This document shows positions 56,110-64,000 of a DNA stretch of 64,000 nt, in pieces. This stretch comes from Nitrobacter sp. 62-23 (GTDB lineage: Bacteria; Pseudomonadota; Alphaproteobacteria; Rhizobiales; Xanthobacteraceae): contig NZ_MKSM01000129.1 of the NCBI RefSeq assembly GCF_001897285.1, positions 1 to 64,000 of the forward strand. The letters are read 5' to 3'. Each line of letters opens with the position of its first letter. The stretch's first letter is position 1. Position numbers and translations under genes: made by a program. The notes beneath the pieces were generated by a model. That model was not told the origin of the DNA. It searched no databases and saw only the letters and a list, made by a program, of their open reading frames with translations.

Positions 56110-56313
56110 GGACGCGGCCTCGAGCATCCCTCCGTCGCCTCGGCGCTGGACAATCTGGCCTCGGTTTACAAGGACGAGGGCCGCTACGCCGAGGCCGAGC
56201 CGCTCTACAAGCAGGCGCTGGCGATCCGGGAGAAGGCGCTCCCTCCCGATCACCCCGATGTGGCGCAATCGCGAAAAAATCTGGCCGACCTGGACAGCGC
56301 CCAGGGTCGCTAA
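56110..56313 (+). pseudogene. TPR-gene remnant (copy of the last repeat of the 52 kb TPR gene)
   Basis: A TAG stop at 56107 precedes a 67-residue frame GRGLEHPSVASALDNLASVYKDEG that ends LADLDSAQGR. Over about 180 bp the DNA differs from 52413-52593 at six sites, all third-codon positions and all synonymous, so the encoded protein is identical. It lacks a start codon and the earlier repeats. It looks like the end of a paralogue that was under protein-level selection until it was truncated. Confidence 0.8.
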
Positions 56314-56442
56314 TGTCCTTCACCGTTTCATGAAAACGGTGAAAGACATTAGGTTCCTTGATTTGACGCGTTTTCTTCACGCGAACCGGATTTCATCCTC
56401 GGGTCAAGCCCGAGGACATGCTTGGCCCGAAAATGCCCTATG
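56314..56442 (-). repeat. TAGAGCG-family repeat, variant type
   Basis: Reverse orientation: it begins with the hairpin tgtccttcaccgtttcatg / aaacggtgaaagacatta, followed by gacgcgttttcttcacgcga and the cgggtcaagcccgaggacat insert. Confidence 0.75.
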
Positions 56443-56946
56443 CCGATGCGGGGTTGCCCCGCAACCTTGTCGGGGAAGGGCGTGCCAGAAATCTTAAGAT
56501 GCGTTCCGTTGCTGCGGTGGCTGTGCACCCGATGAGCGGGGCAGGCCGGCGTAATGACGTCATGTAAAGGCGTTTTCCGATCCGCCAGGCCCGGTGACAG
56601 TCTGTCTCGACCACGCAAAGGCCAGCCATGAGATTCTCGCGCAACGCGCGCAACCAGGATGGACAGCGCGGAACGCCATACCGGCATTGACGCGCTCCTG
56701 TTCGACGAATGGAAGCCGGTCCTGTCGTGCTGGGCAGCGACCGGCGACCTCGATCAAATAGAAGCACATATCGTCCCGATCACAGGTATGGCCCATAGGT
56801 GTCGGGAACGATCTTGTGTTCATCCTGCTGTTTCCTTGCCGCCGCGGCGCGGAACATTGTCGTCTGACATTGAGTTCTATCGATTAGCTGAGCGCGTTGT
56901 CGGGACAGCGCTGCTGAAAATGACAAAATCGATAGGAGTTTCCGAA
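56443..56946. other. Intergenic region, no gene recognised
   Basis: About 500 bp between the repeat and the next gene. A frame open to the left of the downstream gene exists, but the sequence is not protein-like and has no ribosome site. The AGGAG at about 56934 belongs to the next gene. Confidence 0.5.
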
Positions 56947-57573
56947 ATGTCCGACACAAGCGGAACGGTGAATTATAGTGTGCGCGAAGCCGTGGGAGTT
57001 TTTCCCGATTTCGACGCCTTGGAAGCCGCGGTTGACGAACTTGAGGTTTCAGGTTTCGACAGAGCGGCGATTTCCGTGCTTGCAAGCGATGAGAAGATCA
57101 AGGAGCGAATGGACGGGCTTTACCCCACTCTCCTTGAGATCGAAGACGACCGCCGGACGCCCGGGGCGGCCTTTACCGAAAAGGACTCTCGCGTCGAGGG
57201 TGAAGCGGCGCTTGTCGGTATTCCTTTCTATATAGGGTGTGTCGCAGCCGCTGCGGTCGCCGCTGGGTCCGGCGGTCTGGCGGTGCCGACAATCGGTACG
57301 ATGCTTGCCGGCGCTGCGGCAGGAGGCGGGCTCGGTGCCCTTTTGGCCGGCGCTGTCGCGCGCCGCCACAGCGACAGCGTTTCGAAACAGCTTGCGCGAG
57401 GCGGGACGGTCATGTGGGTAAGCGTACGGGATGATGACGCGGAGAAGCGTGCGCTCCAGATATTGACGAAGGCCGGGGCTCGCGACGTCCATGTACACGA
57501 GATGCAGCGCGAATGGACGCTAAAGGACCGTCCCTTGTCCGAGGTGCAGCCCGATCCTCTGCTCCGCATCTAA
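56947..57573 (+). CDS. Stress-protein-like protein with a glycine-rich membrane hairpin
   Basis: The ATG at 56947 follows an AGGAG ribosome site. The 208-residue protein starts with a region like the YflT/general-stress-17M fold (AVGVFPDFDALEAAVDELEVSGFDRAAISVLAS). It continues to a very Gly/Ala-rich membrane hairpin (about residues 92-138, GCVAAAAVAAGSGGLAVPTIGTMLAGAAAGGGLGALLAGAV), and ends with a second alpha/beta segment (TVMWVSVRDDDAEKRALQILTKAGARDVHVHEM). The two soluble parts resemble each other in outline. A role in general stress is inferred from the fold only. Confidence 0.75.
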   Translation: MSDTSGTVNYSVREAVGVFPDFDALEAAVDELEVSGFDRAAISVLASDEKIKERMDGLYPTLLEIEDDRRTPGAAFTEKDSRVEGEAALVGIPFYIGCVAAAAVAAGSGGLAVPTIGTMLAGAAAGGGLGALLAGAVARRHSDSVSKQLARGGTVMWVSVRDDDAEKRALQILTKAGARDVHVHEMQREWTLKDRPLSEVQPDPLLRI

Positions 57574-57756
57574 ACGAGTATGAGTTATAATCGGGTAAAA
57601 TTGAATCCTGCCTTCGCAGACGTTCCGGTCCCGTTCTGATCTGATTTAGGGTTTCAAGACGTGGCCTGAATAAAGTCGGACCGTGACGGTTGATTCGGAT
57701 CCGCTTGAGGCCCTGCTGGCTTTTTTCGCGAGCCTGCGGAATCGTGATCGCAGCCA

Positions 57757-58515
57757 TCAGCGCGCCGCTGTTTTTGACACACGGCGCGCCCGGATGCGTA
57801 TCGCCCCGTTTGTCTCATCGATCTCGAATGCGCCGGTTTTTCGGACAAGATTGCTGAGTTTTCCGAAGCCATAGCTACGGAGATCGAAATCCGAGAACAA
57901 TTTCGATATTTGCTGTCCCACAAGGCCGAGAGGCGCCCATCCATCCTCGCTTTTGATCTGCGAAAGAACCTTTTTGAGAATCGGAATCGCGGCGCCTGGC
58001 GGCTTCAGGATTTTTGAGTTGGGCAAATTAGATGGCGGAACAGCTATGGGGGCGAATTCAGGCTTTTTCGGAAGGAGATTTTCAAGCGAGATGAACCTAT
58101 CGCAAGCTCGCTGAAAACAGTCCGGTGTTTTCTTTTCGCCGAACCCATAAACATTCGCGCCCTCACGCCGAAGCCTGGCAGCAAGACACGTGAAATCGCT
58201 ATCAGACGAGACCAGGCAAAATCCATCGATCCGGCCGTCATGCAAAAGGTCCATGGCGTCAATGACGAGCGCCATGTCCGCAGAATTCTTGCCTTTCGCC
58301 GAGCGAGTTTGATCGCGCCTTTCGAGTGAATGATCAGGTAATACCTCAGCCCAGCCCTTTAGGCTTGAGCTTGAGAGATTTCCATAGACGAGCCGGACAG
58401 GCGCGTCGCCCAGTTGGGCGATTTTCTTGAAGATTCCGTCGGCAAATCTCGGCGAAACATTTTCAGCATCGATCAGGACAGCTAAACGGGACGATCGTTG
58501 TTGTTCGACTTTCAT
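57757..58515 (-). CDS. NYN-domain putative nuclease with C-terminal LOTUS/OST-HTH domain
   Basis: The 252-residue protein has an N-terminal NYN (PIN-like) domain with acidic residues placed for metal binding: D16 in AVLIDAENV, D80 in KNSADMALVIDAMDLL, D86, and the SSDSDF cluster (D105, D107). A linker rich in Pro and Asn follows. Residues about 173-245 form an OST-HTH/LOTUS domain (AIPILKKVLSQIKSEDGWAPLGLVGQQISKLFSDFDLRSYGFGKLSNLVRKTGAFEI). NYN-LOTUS proteins are thought to be RNA-binding nucleases; target unknown. It is divergent from rnd. A complete double-hairpin repeat lies immediately upstream of its start. Confidence 0.92.
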   Translation of the reverse strand: MKVEQQRSSRLAVLIDAENVSPRFADGIFKKIAQLGDAPVRLVYGNLSSSSLKGWAEVLPDHSLERRDQTRSAKGKNSADMALVIDAMDLLHDGRIDGFCLVSSDSDFTCLAARLRREGANVYGFGEKKTPDCFQRACDRFISLENLLPKKPEFAPIAVPPSNLPNSKILKPPGAAIPILKKVLSQIKSEDGWAPLGLVGQQISKLFSDFDLRSYGFGKLSNLVRKTGAFEIDETNGAIRIRARRVSKTAAR

Positions 58516-58535
58516 CCGACACCTTGAGAGACATC

Positions 58536-58705
58536 CTAGTGGAGTGAGTTTGACATTCGCTACCCACTTTGCAGCGAACTTGTCAGGCGAATGTCAAATT
58601 CAAAACTCCACTAGAAACCTGATAGTTGCTAGTGGTCCTTTGATTCTAACATTTGCAGGAACTCCCTGCCGCAACGGGATGCAAATGTTAGAATCGGACC
58701 ACTAG
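58536..58705. repeat. Double-hairpin intergenic repeat, copy A (best preserved, inverted order)
   Basis: Hairpin 1 (58536-58614) is ctagtggagt...tttgacattcgc / gcgaatgtcaaa...actccactag. Hairpin 2 (58629-58705) is ctagtggtcc...gattctaacatttgca / tgcaaatgttagaatc...ggaccactag. Both begin and end with CTAG and are separated by aaacctgatagttg. Confidence 0.88.
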
Positions 58706-58961
58706 CCTGCCGATGTTGCCGTGGGTTCGTTTGATAATAGTGAAAGACCGGTCGCCGTTATGCACACAAGCAGGGGCTGAGTCAGCGAAAACTATAAAAA
58801 AGATCCTGACTTTTCAGTGTTTTGGAAGTCTTTAATTAACCACCCGGCCTTGTCCGCTCCGGGCGCTGGTTACTGAGGTTTTTCAAACGGATCGCCCCTC
58901 GTTTGTTAGACATTTCAACGGTATTTTGAGTCACCAATCGATTCGACGAGGCCGAGACATC

Positions 58962-59582
58962 ATGACCATCCGCCTGCACCGTGGCGACCTGCCGGACCAG
59001 GACCTTGCGCGCTACGCCGGTTCGGCGGCGATCGACACCGAGACCATGGGCCTCAATCCGCACCGCGACCGGCTGTGCGTGGTGCAGATGTCGCCGGGCG
59101 ACGGCACCGCCGACGTGATCCAGATCGCGCGCGGCCAGCACGACGCGCCGAACCTGAAAAAACTGCTGGGCGATCCGGCCGTCGTCAAGATCTTCCACTT
59201 CGCGCGCTTCGATCTCGCCGCGCTCTACAACGCACTGGGCGTGATGCCGCAGCCGGTCTATTGCACCAAGATCGCCTCGCGGCTGACCCGCACCTACACC
59301 GACCGGCATGGCCTGAAGGATCTGGTACGCGAGTTGCTCAACATCGATCTGTCGAAGCAGCAGCAATCGAGCGATTGGGGGGCGCAGACGCTGAGCGATG
59401 CGCAGCTCGCCTATGCCGCCTCCGACGTGCTGCATCTGCACGCCCTGCGCGGCAGGCTCGACGCCATGCTGGCGCGGGAAGATCGCGCCGGGATGGCGCA
59501 GGCGTGTTTCGAATTCCTGCCGACGCGGGCCAGACTCGATCTCTGCGGATGGAGAGACGAGGACATTTTGGCCCATTCGTGA
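58962..59582 (+). CDS. rnd: Ribonuclease D, short form
   Basis: A DEDD-family 3'-5' exoribonuclease acting on tRNA 3' ends. From MTIRLHRGDLPDQD (58962) it has 206 residues. The catalytic acids are visible in IDTETMGL (exo I), FHFARFDLAAL (exo II), and YAASDVLHLHAL (exo III, with the Tyr). The HRDC domains of enterobacterial RNase D are absent, which is usual for this short alphaproteobacterial form. An earlier TTG start is less likely. It begins the rnd-lptC-lptA-lptB-rpoN gene order typical of Bradyrhizobiaceae. Confidence 0.94.
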   Translation: MTIRLHRGDLPDQDLARYAGSAAIDTETMGLNPHRDRLCVVQMSPGDGTADVIQIARGQHDAPNLKKLLGDPAVVKIFHFARFDLAALYNALGVMPQPVYCTKIASRLTRTYTDRHGLKDLVRELLNIDLSKQQQSSDWGAQTLSDAQLAYAASDVLHLHALRGRLDAMLAREDRAGMAQACFEFLPTRARLDLCGWRDEDILAHS

Positions 59583-59938
59583 GAGACGCGATCCGGCCTC
59601 CAAGGATGGTCGCCCGAGGGCAAGACAGGCTGCGACATTAACAATCCGCCCCGTTTCGGTCACACTCCTCGTTCTCGGTGGCGCCGGTTTTGCTGTAGTG
59701 GTCATGGCGAGTTGAGCACCGCGTTCCGTGTCGCGGGGACGGCGGAATCATGAGGCCGGCGCGAGTGGCGTCGTCTTGCGGTGCCGGGCTGCGAAACTCC
59801 GCGGTTCGGGGTAGAATGGTCGGAGTGCGATCCAACTGCGTTGATCCGACTCTAACACGGTCTTTTGAGCATGATCCTGACTGAAAACCGGTTTTCACTT
59901 TTCGGCATCATGTTTTGAAACAGACGCCTGGAGCAGCG
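59583..59938. other. Intergenic region between rnd and lptC
   Basis: About 355 bp with no gene. It contains a hairpin-forming repeat of another type at 59869-59913 (gcatgatcctgactgaaaac / ggttttcacttttcggcatcatg), a motif common between genes in related genomes. Confidence 0.55.
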
Positions 59939-60688
59939 GTGTATCCGGTTCAGACCCCCACATATCAAGCCGGACTGCAGGACGGTCTGGAGGCGCGTTT
60001 CGCCCGCGCGGCGCGTCACAGCCGCATGGTGCGGGCGTTGCGGATCGCGGTGCCGGCCGTGGTCGGTCTTGCGATGACCGGGTTGATCGCGATCGCGGTT
60101 TTTAATCCCTTTCGTGCGCTGGCCAAGCTGCCGCTCGACATGGATAATCTCGTCGTCTCCGGCACCAGGATCACGATGGAGTCGCCGCACCTGTCAGGCT
60201 TCACGCCGGACAAGCGGCCTTACGAGATGCGCGCCGCGACGGCGACGCAGGACATCACCGATCCGGATCATGTCGAGCTGCATACCCTGCGCGCCAAGGT
60301 GCTGATGGAAGACCGCACGACGGTGACGCTGAATTCCCGCACCGGCTTGTTCGATACGAAAACGCAGATTCTTGATCTGCACAAGGATATCCTCATGCAG
60401 TCTTCGACGGGATACGAGGCGCGGTTGAGCCATGCGCTGGTCGATATGGGCCGCGGCACGGTCACGTCGGACCAGCCCGTCGATGTCAAGCTGCTGAACG
60501 GGACGCTGACCGCCGACACCATGAAGGTCTCCGAAAAGGGCGACGTGGTGCGATTCGAAAACAATGTCGTGATGCACCTGATCATGGACCATCCTGTCGC
60601 GACCGCGGATGCGGCCGGCGAGGAAACGCCGCCGGTTATTGCCGAGGGCGTGCGGAGTCCCTCGCGCAAACCCGGCAATACGAAATGA
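59939..60688 (+). CDS. lptC: LPS export periplasmic protein LptC
   Basis: LptC links the inner-membrane LptBFG ABC transporter to LptA in the lipopolysaccharide bridge. The GTG at 59939, with GGAG six bases upstream, gives 249 residues; a TTG at 59915 is possible. A membrane anchor lies at about residues 35-56 (ALRIAVPAVVGLAMTGLIAIAVF). A periplasmic beta-jellyroll follows (TRITMESPHLSGFTPDKRPYEMRAATATQDITDP, then VELHTLRAKVLM, then NGTLTADTMKVSEKGDVVRFENNVVMHLI). The alphaproteobacterial form is longer than that of E. coli. Its stop overlaps the lptA start (ATGA). Confidence 0.93.
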   Translation: MYPVQTPTYQAGLQDGLEARFARAARHSRMVRALRIAVPAVVGLAMTGLIAIAVFNPFRALAKLPLDMDNLVVSGTRITMESPHLSGFTPDKRPYEMRAATATQDITDPDHVELHTLRAKVLMEDRTTVTLNSRTGLFDTKTQILDLHKDILMQSSTGYEARLSHALVDMGRGTVTSDQPVDVKLLNGTLTADTMKVSEKGDVVRFENNVVMHLIMDHPVATADAAGEETPPVIAEGVRSPSRKPGNTK

Positions 60689-61374
60689 TTCTGGCCATGC
60701 AAAGTCGTGTCGATCTCTCGCGGTCGATCCGCATCGCCTGCCTGCTGTGCAGCGGATTGATCGCCTTCGCCGTGATGGCGGCCGGCGAAGCCGCGGGACA
60801 AAGCTCGATGAAAGGCGTTCCCAACGCGATGCAGGGATTTTCCCAGAATCGCGACCAGCCGATCCAGATCGAGGCCGCCGCGCTTGAGATGCGCGACAAG
60901 AAGAAGGAGGCGACGTTCTCCGGTAACGTCAAGGTGGTGCAGGGCGACACCACGATGACGTCGAGGACCCTCGTGGTCTATTATGAAAGCGGCAGTTCGG
61001 CCAATGCCAATGCCAGGGGCAACGCGCCGGCGAAGACGACGATGGCCGCGGCGACGCCGGGACCATCCGGGGCGTCCTCGATCAAGCGGCTGGAGGCCAG
61101 GGGTGACGTGGTGGTGACCCAGAAGGATCAGGTTGTGACCGGCGAGACCGCAGTGTTCGATACCAGGACCAACCTGATCACGATGCAGGGCAAGGTCGTC
61201 CTGACCCAGTGCAAGAACGTGTTGCGCGGCGACAAGCTGCTGGTCGACATGACCACCGGGGTATCGCGCGTCGAATCCAACAGCGGCAAGGTGCAGGGCC
61301 TGTTCATCCAGAATGAGGGCTGTGCCTCGCCGGCTGCTGCGCCGCTGCCGCTTGGTCCAAAAAAGAACAAATGA
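60685..61374 (+). CDS. lptA: LPS transport periplasmic protein LptA (OstA family)
   Basis: LptA forms the periplasmic bridge that carries lipopolysaccharide to the outer membrane. The start overlaps lptC. The 229-residue protein has an N-terminal signal sequence (RIACLLCSGLIAFAVMAAGEAAGQ) and the OstA-like jellyroll (QPIQIEAAALEMRDKKKEATFSGNVKVVQGDTTMTSRTLVVYYESG). A second strand set follows (RLEARGDVVVTQKDQVVTGETAVFDTRTNLITMQGKVVLTQ). The Ala/Asn-rich stretch of about 35 residues between the two sets is an insertion. Confidence 0.93.
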   Translation: MILAMQSRVDLSRSIRIACLLCSGLIAFAVMAAGEAAGQSSMKGVPNAMQGFSQNRDQPIQIEAAALEMRDKKKEATFSGNVKVVQGDTTMTSRTLVVYYESGSSANANARGNAPAKTTMAAATPGPSGASSIKRLEARGDVVVTQKDQVVTGETAVFDTRTNLITMQGKVVLTQCKNVLRGDKLLVDMTTGVSRVESNSGKVQGLFIQNEGCASPAAAPLPLGPKKNK

Positions 61375-61582
61375 TATCATTAAGTTGAGCTGAACGAACC
61401 GCAATCGAGATTGAACCGGCGGACAAGGCCCGGTATCTAGGCTCGATTCGCCGGCTGATGGCGCATTACGAATTCCGGCCTCGCTCTGGGCAACGCGCGT
61501 TTCCTCATTCATGTTGATGCGGAGAATCAATCGAGCGACGCGGTGTGCAAACGGATGACCGTGAGAGGCTGAGCAAGCGCCC

Positions 61583-62575
61583 ATGGTGGACATCTTCAAC
61601 GTGTTCCGCAAACGGCCGCAAAAACGCGGCCCGCGGGCATCGGCGCGGAGCCAGGCGGACATCACGGCGCTCGGTGATGCCATCGGCGACATGCTGAGCG
61701 ATCCGACGGGCGACGCGCCGCCGATTTCGCGCGCGGCTCCCCGCGACGCACCGCCCGTCCCGCGATCCCGCCCCCCGGGCCGTCCCGCGCCGGAAGCCCC
61801 GCGTTCGCGAGCCGCCTCCAGTGAGGGCGCCGCGCCGCGGATGGCGCAGCGTCCCGGCTACCTCGCCGTTCACGGCGTGGAAAAAAGTTTCGGCTCGCGT
61901 CAGGTGGTGCGCGGCGTCAGCATCTATGTCCGGCGCGGCGAGGCGGTCGGACTGCTGGGCCCGAACGGTGCCGGCAAGACCACCGTGTTCTACATGATCA
62001 CCGGTCTTATTCCTGCCGATCGCGGCACCATCGAACTGGACGGTCATGATGTGACGAAGTTGCCGATGTATCAGCGGGCGCGGCTCGGCATCGGCTACCT
62101 GCCGCAGGAAGCCTCGATCTTCCGCGGTCTCACGGTCGAGCAGAACATTCGCGCTGTGCTCGAAGTCGTCGAGCCCAGCAGGAAGAAGCGAGAGGCCGAA
62201 CTCGACGCGCTGCTGGAGGAATTCAACATCAGCCGCCTGCGCAAGTCGCCGTCGATCGCGCTGTCGGGCGGCGAGCGACGGCGCGTGGAAATCGCGCGCG
62301 CGCTGGCGACGCGCCCGAACTACATGCTGCTGGACGAACCGTTCGCCGGCATCGACCCGATCGCGGTCGGCGACATTCAGGACCTGGTGCGCCACCTGAC
62401 CAATCGCGGCATCGGGGTGCTCATCACCGACCACAATGTCCGCGAAACGCTCGGCCTCACCGACCGCGCCTATATCGTCTATGCCGGCGAAATCCTGACC
62501 GAGGGCACCCCCGACGCGATCGTCAACGATCCCGATGTGCGGCGTCTCTACCTCGGCGAGGAATTCCGGCTATAA
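61583..62575 (+). CDS. lptB: LPS export ABC transporter ATP-binding protein LptB, with N-terminal extension
   Basis: LptB powers extraction of lipopolysaccharide from the inner membrane. The ATPase core begins near residue 93 (YLAVHGVEKSFGSRQVVRGVS). Walker A is GPNGAGKTT (126-134), the Q-loop is GYLPQEASIFRGLTV, the signature is LSGGERRRVEIARAL (about 227), Walker B is MLLDEPFAGIDPIAV, and the switch His is in LITDHNVRETLGL, all typical of LptB. The first 90 residues are a Pro/Arg/Ala-rich, probably disordered extension absent from E. coli LptB. It lies 208 bp after lptA. Confidence 0.95.
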   Translation: MVDIFNVFRKRPQKRGPRASARSQADITALGDAIGDMLSDPTGDAPPISRAAPRDAPPVPRSRPPGRPAPEAPRSRAASSEGAAPRMAQRPGYLAVHGVEKSFGSRQVVRGVSIYVRRGEAVGLLGPNGAGKTTVFYMITGLIPADRGTIELDGHDVTKLPMYQRARLGIGYLPQEASIFRGLTVEQNIRAVLEVVEPSRKKREAELDALLEEFNISRLRKSPSIALSGGERRRVEIARALATRPNYMLLDEPFAGIDPIAVGDIQDLVRHLTNRGIGVLITDHNVRETLGLTDRAYIVYAGEILTEGTPDAIVNDPDVRRLYLGEEFRL

Positions 62576-62637
62576 CGCGCGGGTAGCTGAACGGCCATGC
62601 TGGAGCGCGTGTCGCCATTCGCGAGATTCGCCGCCGG

Positions 62638-62922
62638 TTACTCGTCGTCATCGTAATCGCGATAGAAGCCCGGCGGCGGCGCGACATAGCGCGGACGATA
62701 GTCGCGGCGCTCGTATACGTCCCCGTCATCGTCGTCATGCCAGCGTTCGACATAACGCCGCGCGCGCGTGCGGTAGCAATTCCCGTCATCGTCGCAAACC
62801 ATGTGCGTCGGAGCGGCCGGCGCGAGTTGTGAGGGCTCGTCCCCGTAGGAAAGGTCCGCGGCCAACGCCGGAAGCGCGAACGCCAAACTAGCGGCGGCAA
62901 CGATAATACTCATCCTGAACAT
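62638..62922 (-). CDS. Small secreted acidic protein
   Basis: From MFRMSIIVAAASLAFALPALAADL (62922) the 94-residue product has a clean signal peptide. The mature part is short and charged, with acidic clusters (HDDDDGDVYERRDYRPRY and a YDDDE end) and a cysteine pair in MVCDDDGNCYRTRARR. It is reminiscent of small periplasmic proteins of unknown role, possibly binding cations. It is divergent from the next gene and both sit between lptB and rpoN. Confidence 0.7.
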   Translation of the reverse strand: MFRMSIIVAAASLAFALPALAADLSYGDEPSQLAPAAPTHMVCDDDGNCYRTRARRYVERWHDDDDGDVYERRDYRPRYVAPPPGFYRDYDDDE

Positions 62923-63145
62923 GGAAGATTTCCTCGTCGTGCGTAAAGGACACGCGCCAAGTCGAAGGTCGGCTCCCGATTCGGTCGGAAGCGAAGCGGC
63001 TCGGTGCGGCGCAGCCAGCCAAGCCCGCCGAAGCTGACCGGCGTCGCGGGCCAAATTTGGAACCTGGTAAGGCTTATCGGCGGCGAGACGACCGCCGTCT
63101 CGCCGCATTCTTCAGTCTTCCTCGCGGGCAATAGGGGAGCGTAAA

Positions 63146-63532
63146 ATGAAAATCATGAAAGTCGTTGCTGCGGTTGCGCTGGCGTTGCCGCTATTATCCT
63201 CCGTGGCGGTGGCGCAGGAGCGGGCCGGCGATGCCGCATTGGGCGCGCTGTCGGGCGCGGTGGTGCTGGGCCCGGTCGGGGCGCTTGCCGGCGCGGTGGT
63301 TGGCTATGCCGCCGGTCCCTCGATCGCGCATTCGTGGGGACTGCGTCACTCGTCGAAAAAGCAAAACCCGCGATCCGCCAGACGGTCGCAGCGGCGACTG
63401 ATGAGTGCGAACGATACCCGCCACGCACCGCCTGCGCCGATGGCAAGGCCGAAAGCCGCGCCGGCAGCGGAGGTAGCGGTGACGCCGCGCGCCGCCGAAC
63501 CGGCGATGCCGCCGGTGCAGACTCTGGATTGA
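63146..63532 (+). CDS. Small exported protein with a glycine-zipper segment
   Basis: The 128-residue product has a signal peptide (MKVVAAVALALPLLSSVAVAQ), then a Gly/Ala hydrophobic segment ALGALSGAVVLGPVGALAGAVVGYAAG (about residues 31-57) like the glycine-zipper of outer-membrane lipoprotein-type proteins, but no lipobox Cys. A basic region (KKQNPRSARRSQRR) and a Pro/Ala-rich tail follow. An ATG at 63155 is an alternative start. Function unknown. Confidence 0.7.
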   Translation: MKIMKVVAAVALALPLLSSVAVAQERAGDAALGALSGAVVLGPVGALAGAVVGYAAGPSIAHSWGLRHSSKKQNPRSARRSQRRLMSANDTRHAPPAPMARPKAAPAAEVAVTPRAAEPAMPPVQTLD

Positions 63533-63734
63533 CGCCGTCGTCTCGGTTTTCCAGGCTGGATCGGGTCGTTCATCCATGCGCAGGCGACACGGTTGCGCAC
63601 TGCGATAGCAATCCGACCAAACGTGTTTTGGATTCCGACTCGGCCGGAATGGTATTTCGTCGCCGTCAAGACGTGTACATCCGCCCGCAAAAAAGTTAAG
63701 CAAGAATCGGACCAACCCTTGGACCGGTCTTGGC

Positions 63735-64000
63735 ATGGCGCTGACGCAGAGACTCGAATTCCGACAGTCCCAGTCGCTGGTGATGACGCCGCAGCTCATG
63801 CAGGCGATCAAGCTGCTGCAACTGTCCAATCTCGACCTTGCCGCGTTCGTCGAGAGCGAGCTTGAACGCAACCCGCTGCTGGAGCGCGCCGGCGATGACG
63901 GTCCTGATTCGGCGGCGACGGACTCCATCCCCTCCGAAACAGCCGCGGGCTTTTCGGACAGTGAGGCCGCAGCGTTCGAGGACGACGGCGCGGGCGACCG
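63735..64000 (+). CDS. rpoN: RNA polymerase sigma-54 factor RpoN, partial
   Basis: The open frame from the ATG at 63735 runs off the window edge. Its start MALTQRLEFRQSQSLVMTPQLMQAIKLLQLSNLDLAAFVESELERNPLLE is sigma-54 region I, which contacts activators and the -12 element. The following acidic region II is under way at the edge. Sigma-54 directs nitrogen-related and other promoters and depends on enhancer-binding ATPases. It follows the lpt cluster, the normal neighbourhood in Bradyrhizobiaceae, though two small genes intervene. Confidence 0.95.
   Translation, partial: MALTQRLEFRQSQSLVMTPQLMQAIKLLQLSNLDLAAFVESELERNPLLERAGDDGPDSAATDSIPSETAAGFSDSEAAAFEDDGAGD

Noticed and set aside
56659..56946. 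N-terminal extension of the glycine-rich stress-like protein
   Set aside because: The extension has no domain-like sequence, and a good AGGAG site precedes the internal ATG at 56947.

Overview
The window looks like chromosomal DNA of a Bradyrhizobiaceae alphaproteobacterium (the Bradyrhizobium / Rhodopseudomonas / Nitrobacter group, Nitrobacter being my best guess). The evidence is high G+C, a C4-pathway 5-aminolevulinate synthase, a UPF0262 gene next to hisD, a SAM-II riboswitch before metZ, an rnd-lptC-lptA-lptB-rpoN cluster, and many copies of short hairpin-forming intergenic repeats. Genus assignment is inference.

Layout. 0-11 kb: the start of atpI (cut by the window edge), a small exported protein, a CrbS/CrbR-like pair (solute-symporter-fused hybrid kinase plus LuxR-type regulator), a FixJ-like regulator, hemA, bioB and an outer-membrane beta-barrel protein. 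11-18 kb: tRNA-Thr, murA, hisD, UPF0262, an LMW-phosphatase-like gene, uppP, an NDUFA9-like oxidoreductase and tRNA-Leu. 18-30 kb: an orphan membrane protein, a class A penicillin-binding protein, glnD, an ssuACB transporter with an OsmC-family gene, hslO and apaG. 30-36 kb: an opgC operon with two SGNH-hydrolase paralogues (one apparently dead), metZ under a SAM-II riboswitch, and a long-form dCTP deaminase.

36.4-43.2 kb is accessory. It is bounded by tRNA-Gly and tRNA-Phe, each with a decayed integrase beside it. Inside are a traD fragment, a FecI/FecR/TonB-receptor iron-signalling set and a LysR gene broken by a repeat. 43-52 kb returns to ordinary genes: yacG, maf, a GST, a ketopantoate-reductase-like gene, MATE, DUF2239, ggt and an MFS transporter. 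52-57.6 kb is a second accessory patch: a TPR gene, a 1087-residue exported protein of unknown function, a TPR gene remnant and a glycine-rich membrane protein. 57.7-64 kb holds a NYN-LOTUS protein, short RNase D, lptC-lptA-lptB, two small exported proteins and the start of rpoN.

Two repeat families run through the window. One is a composite of two adjacent hairpins (about 165-170 bp, often bounded by CTAG). The other is a roughly 75-105 bp element beginning TAGAGCGTTTTC, which supplies the TAG stop codon of hisD, ssuA and apaG, lies in frame within the 5' end of the TonB receptor gene, and interrupts a LysR gene.
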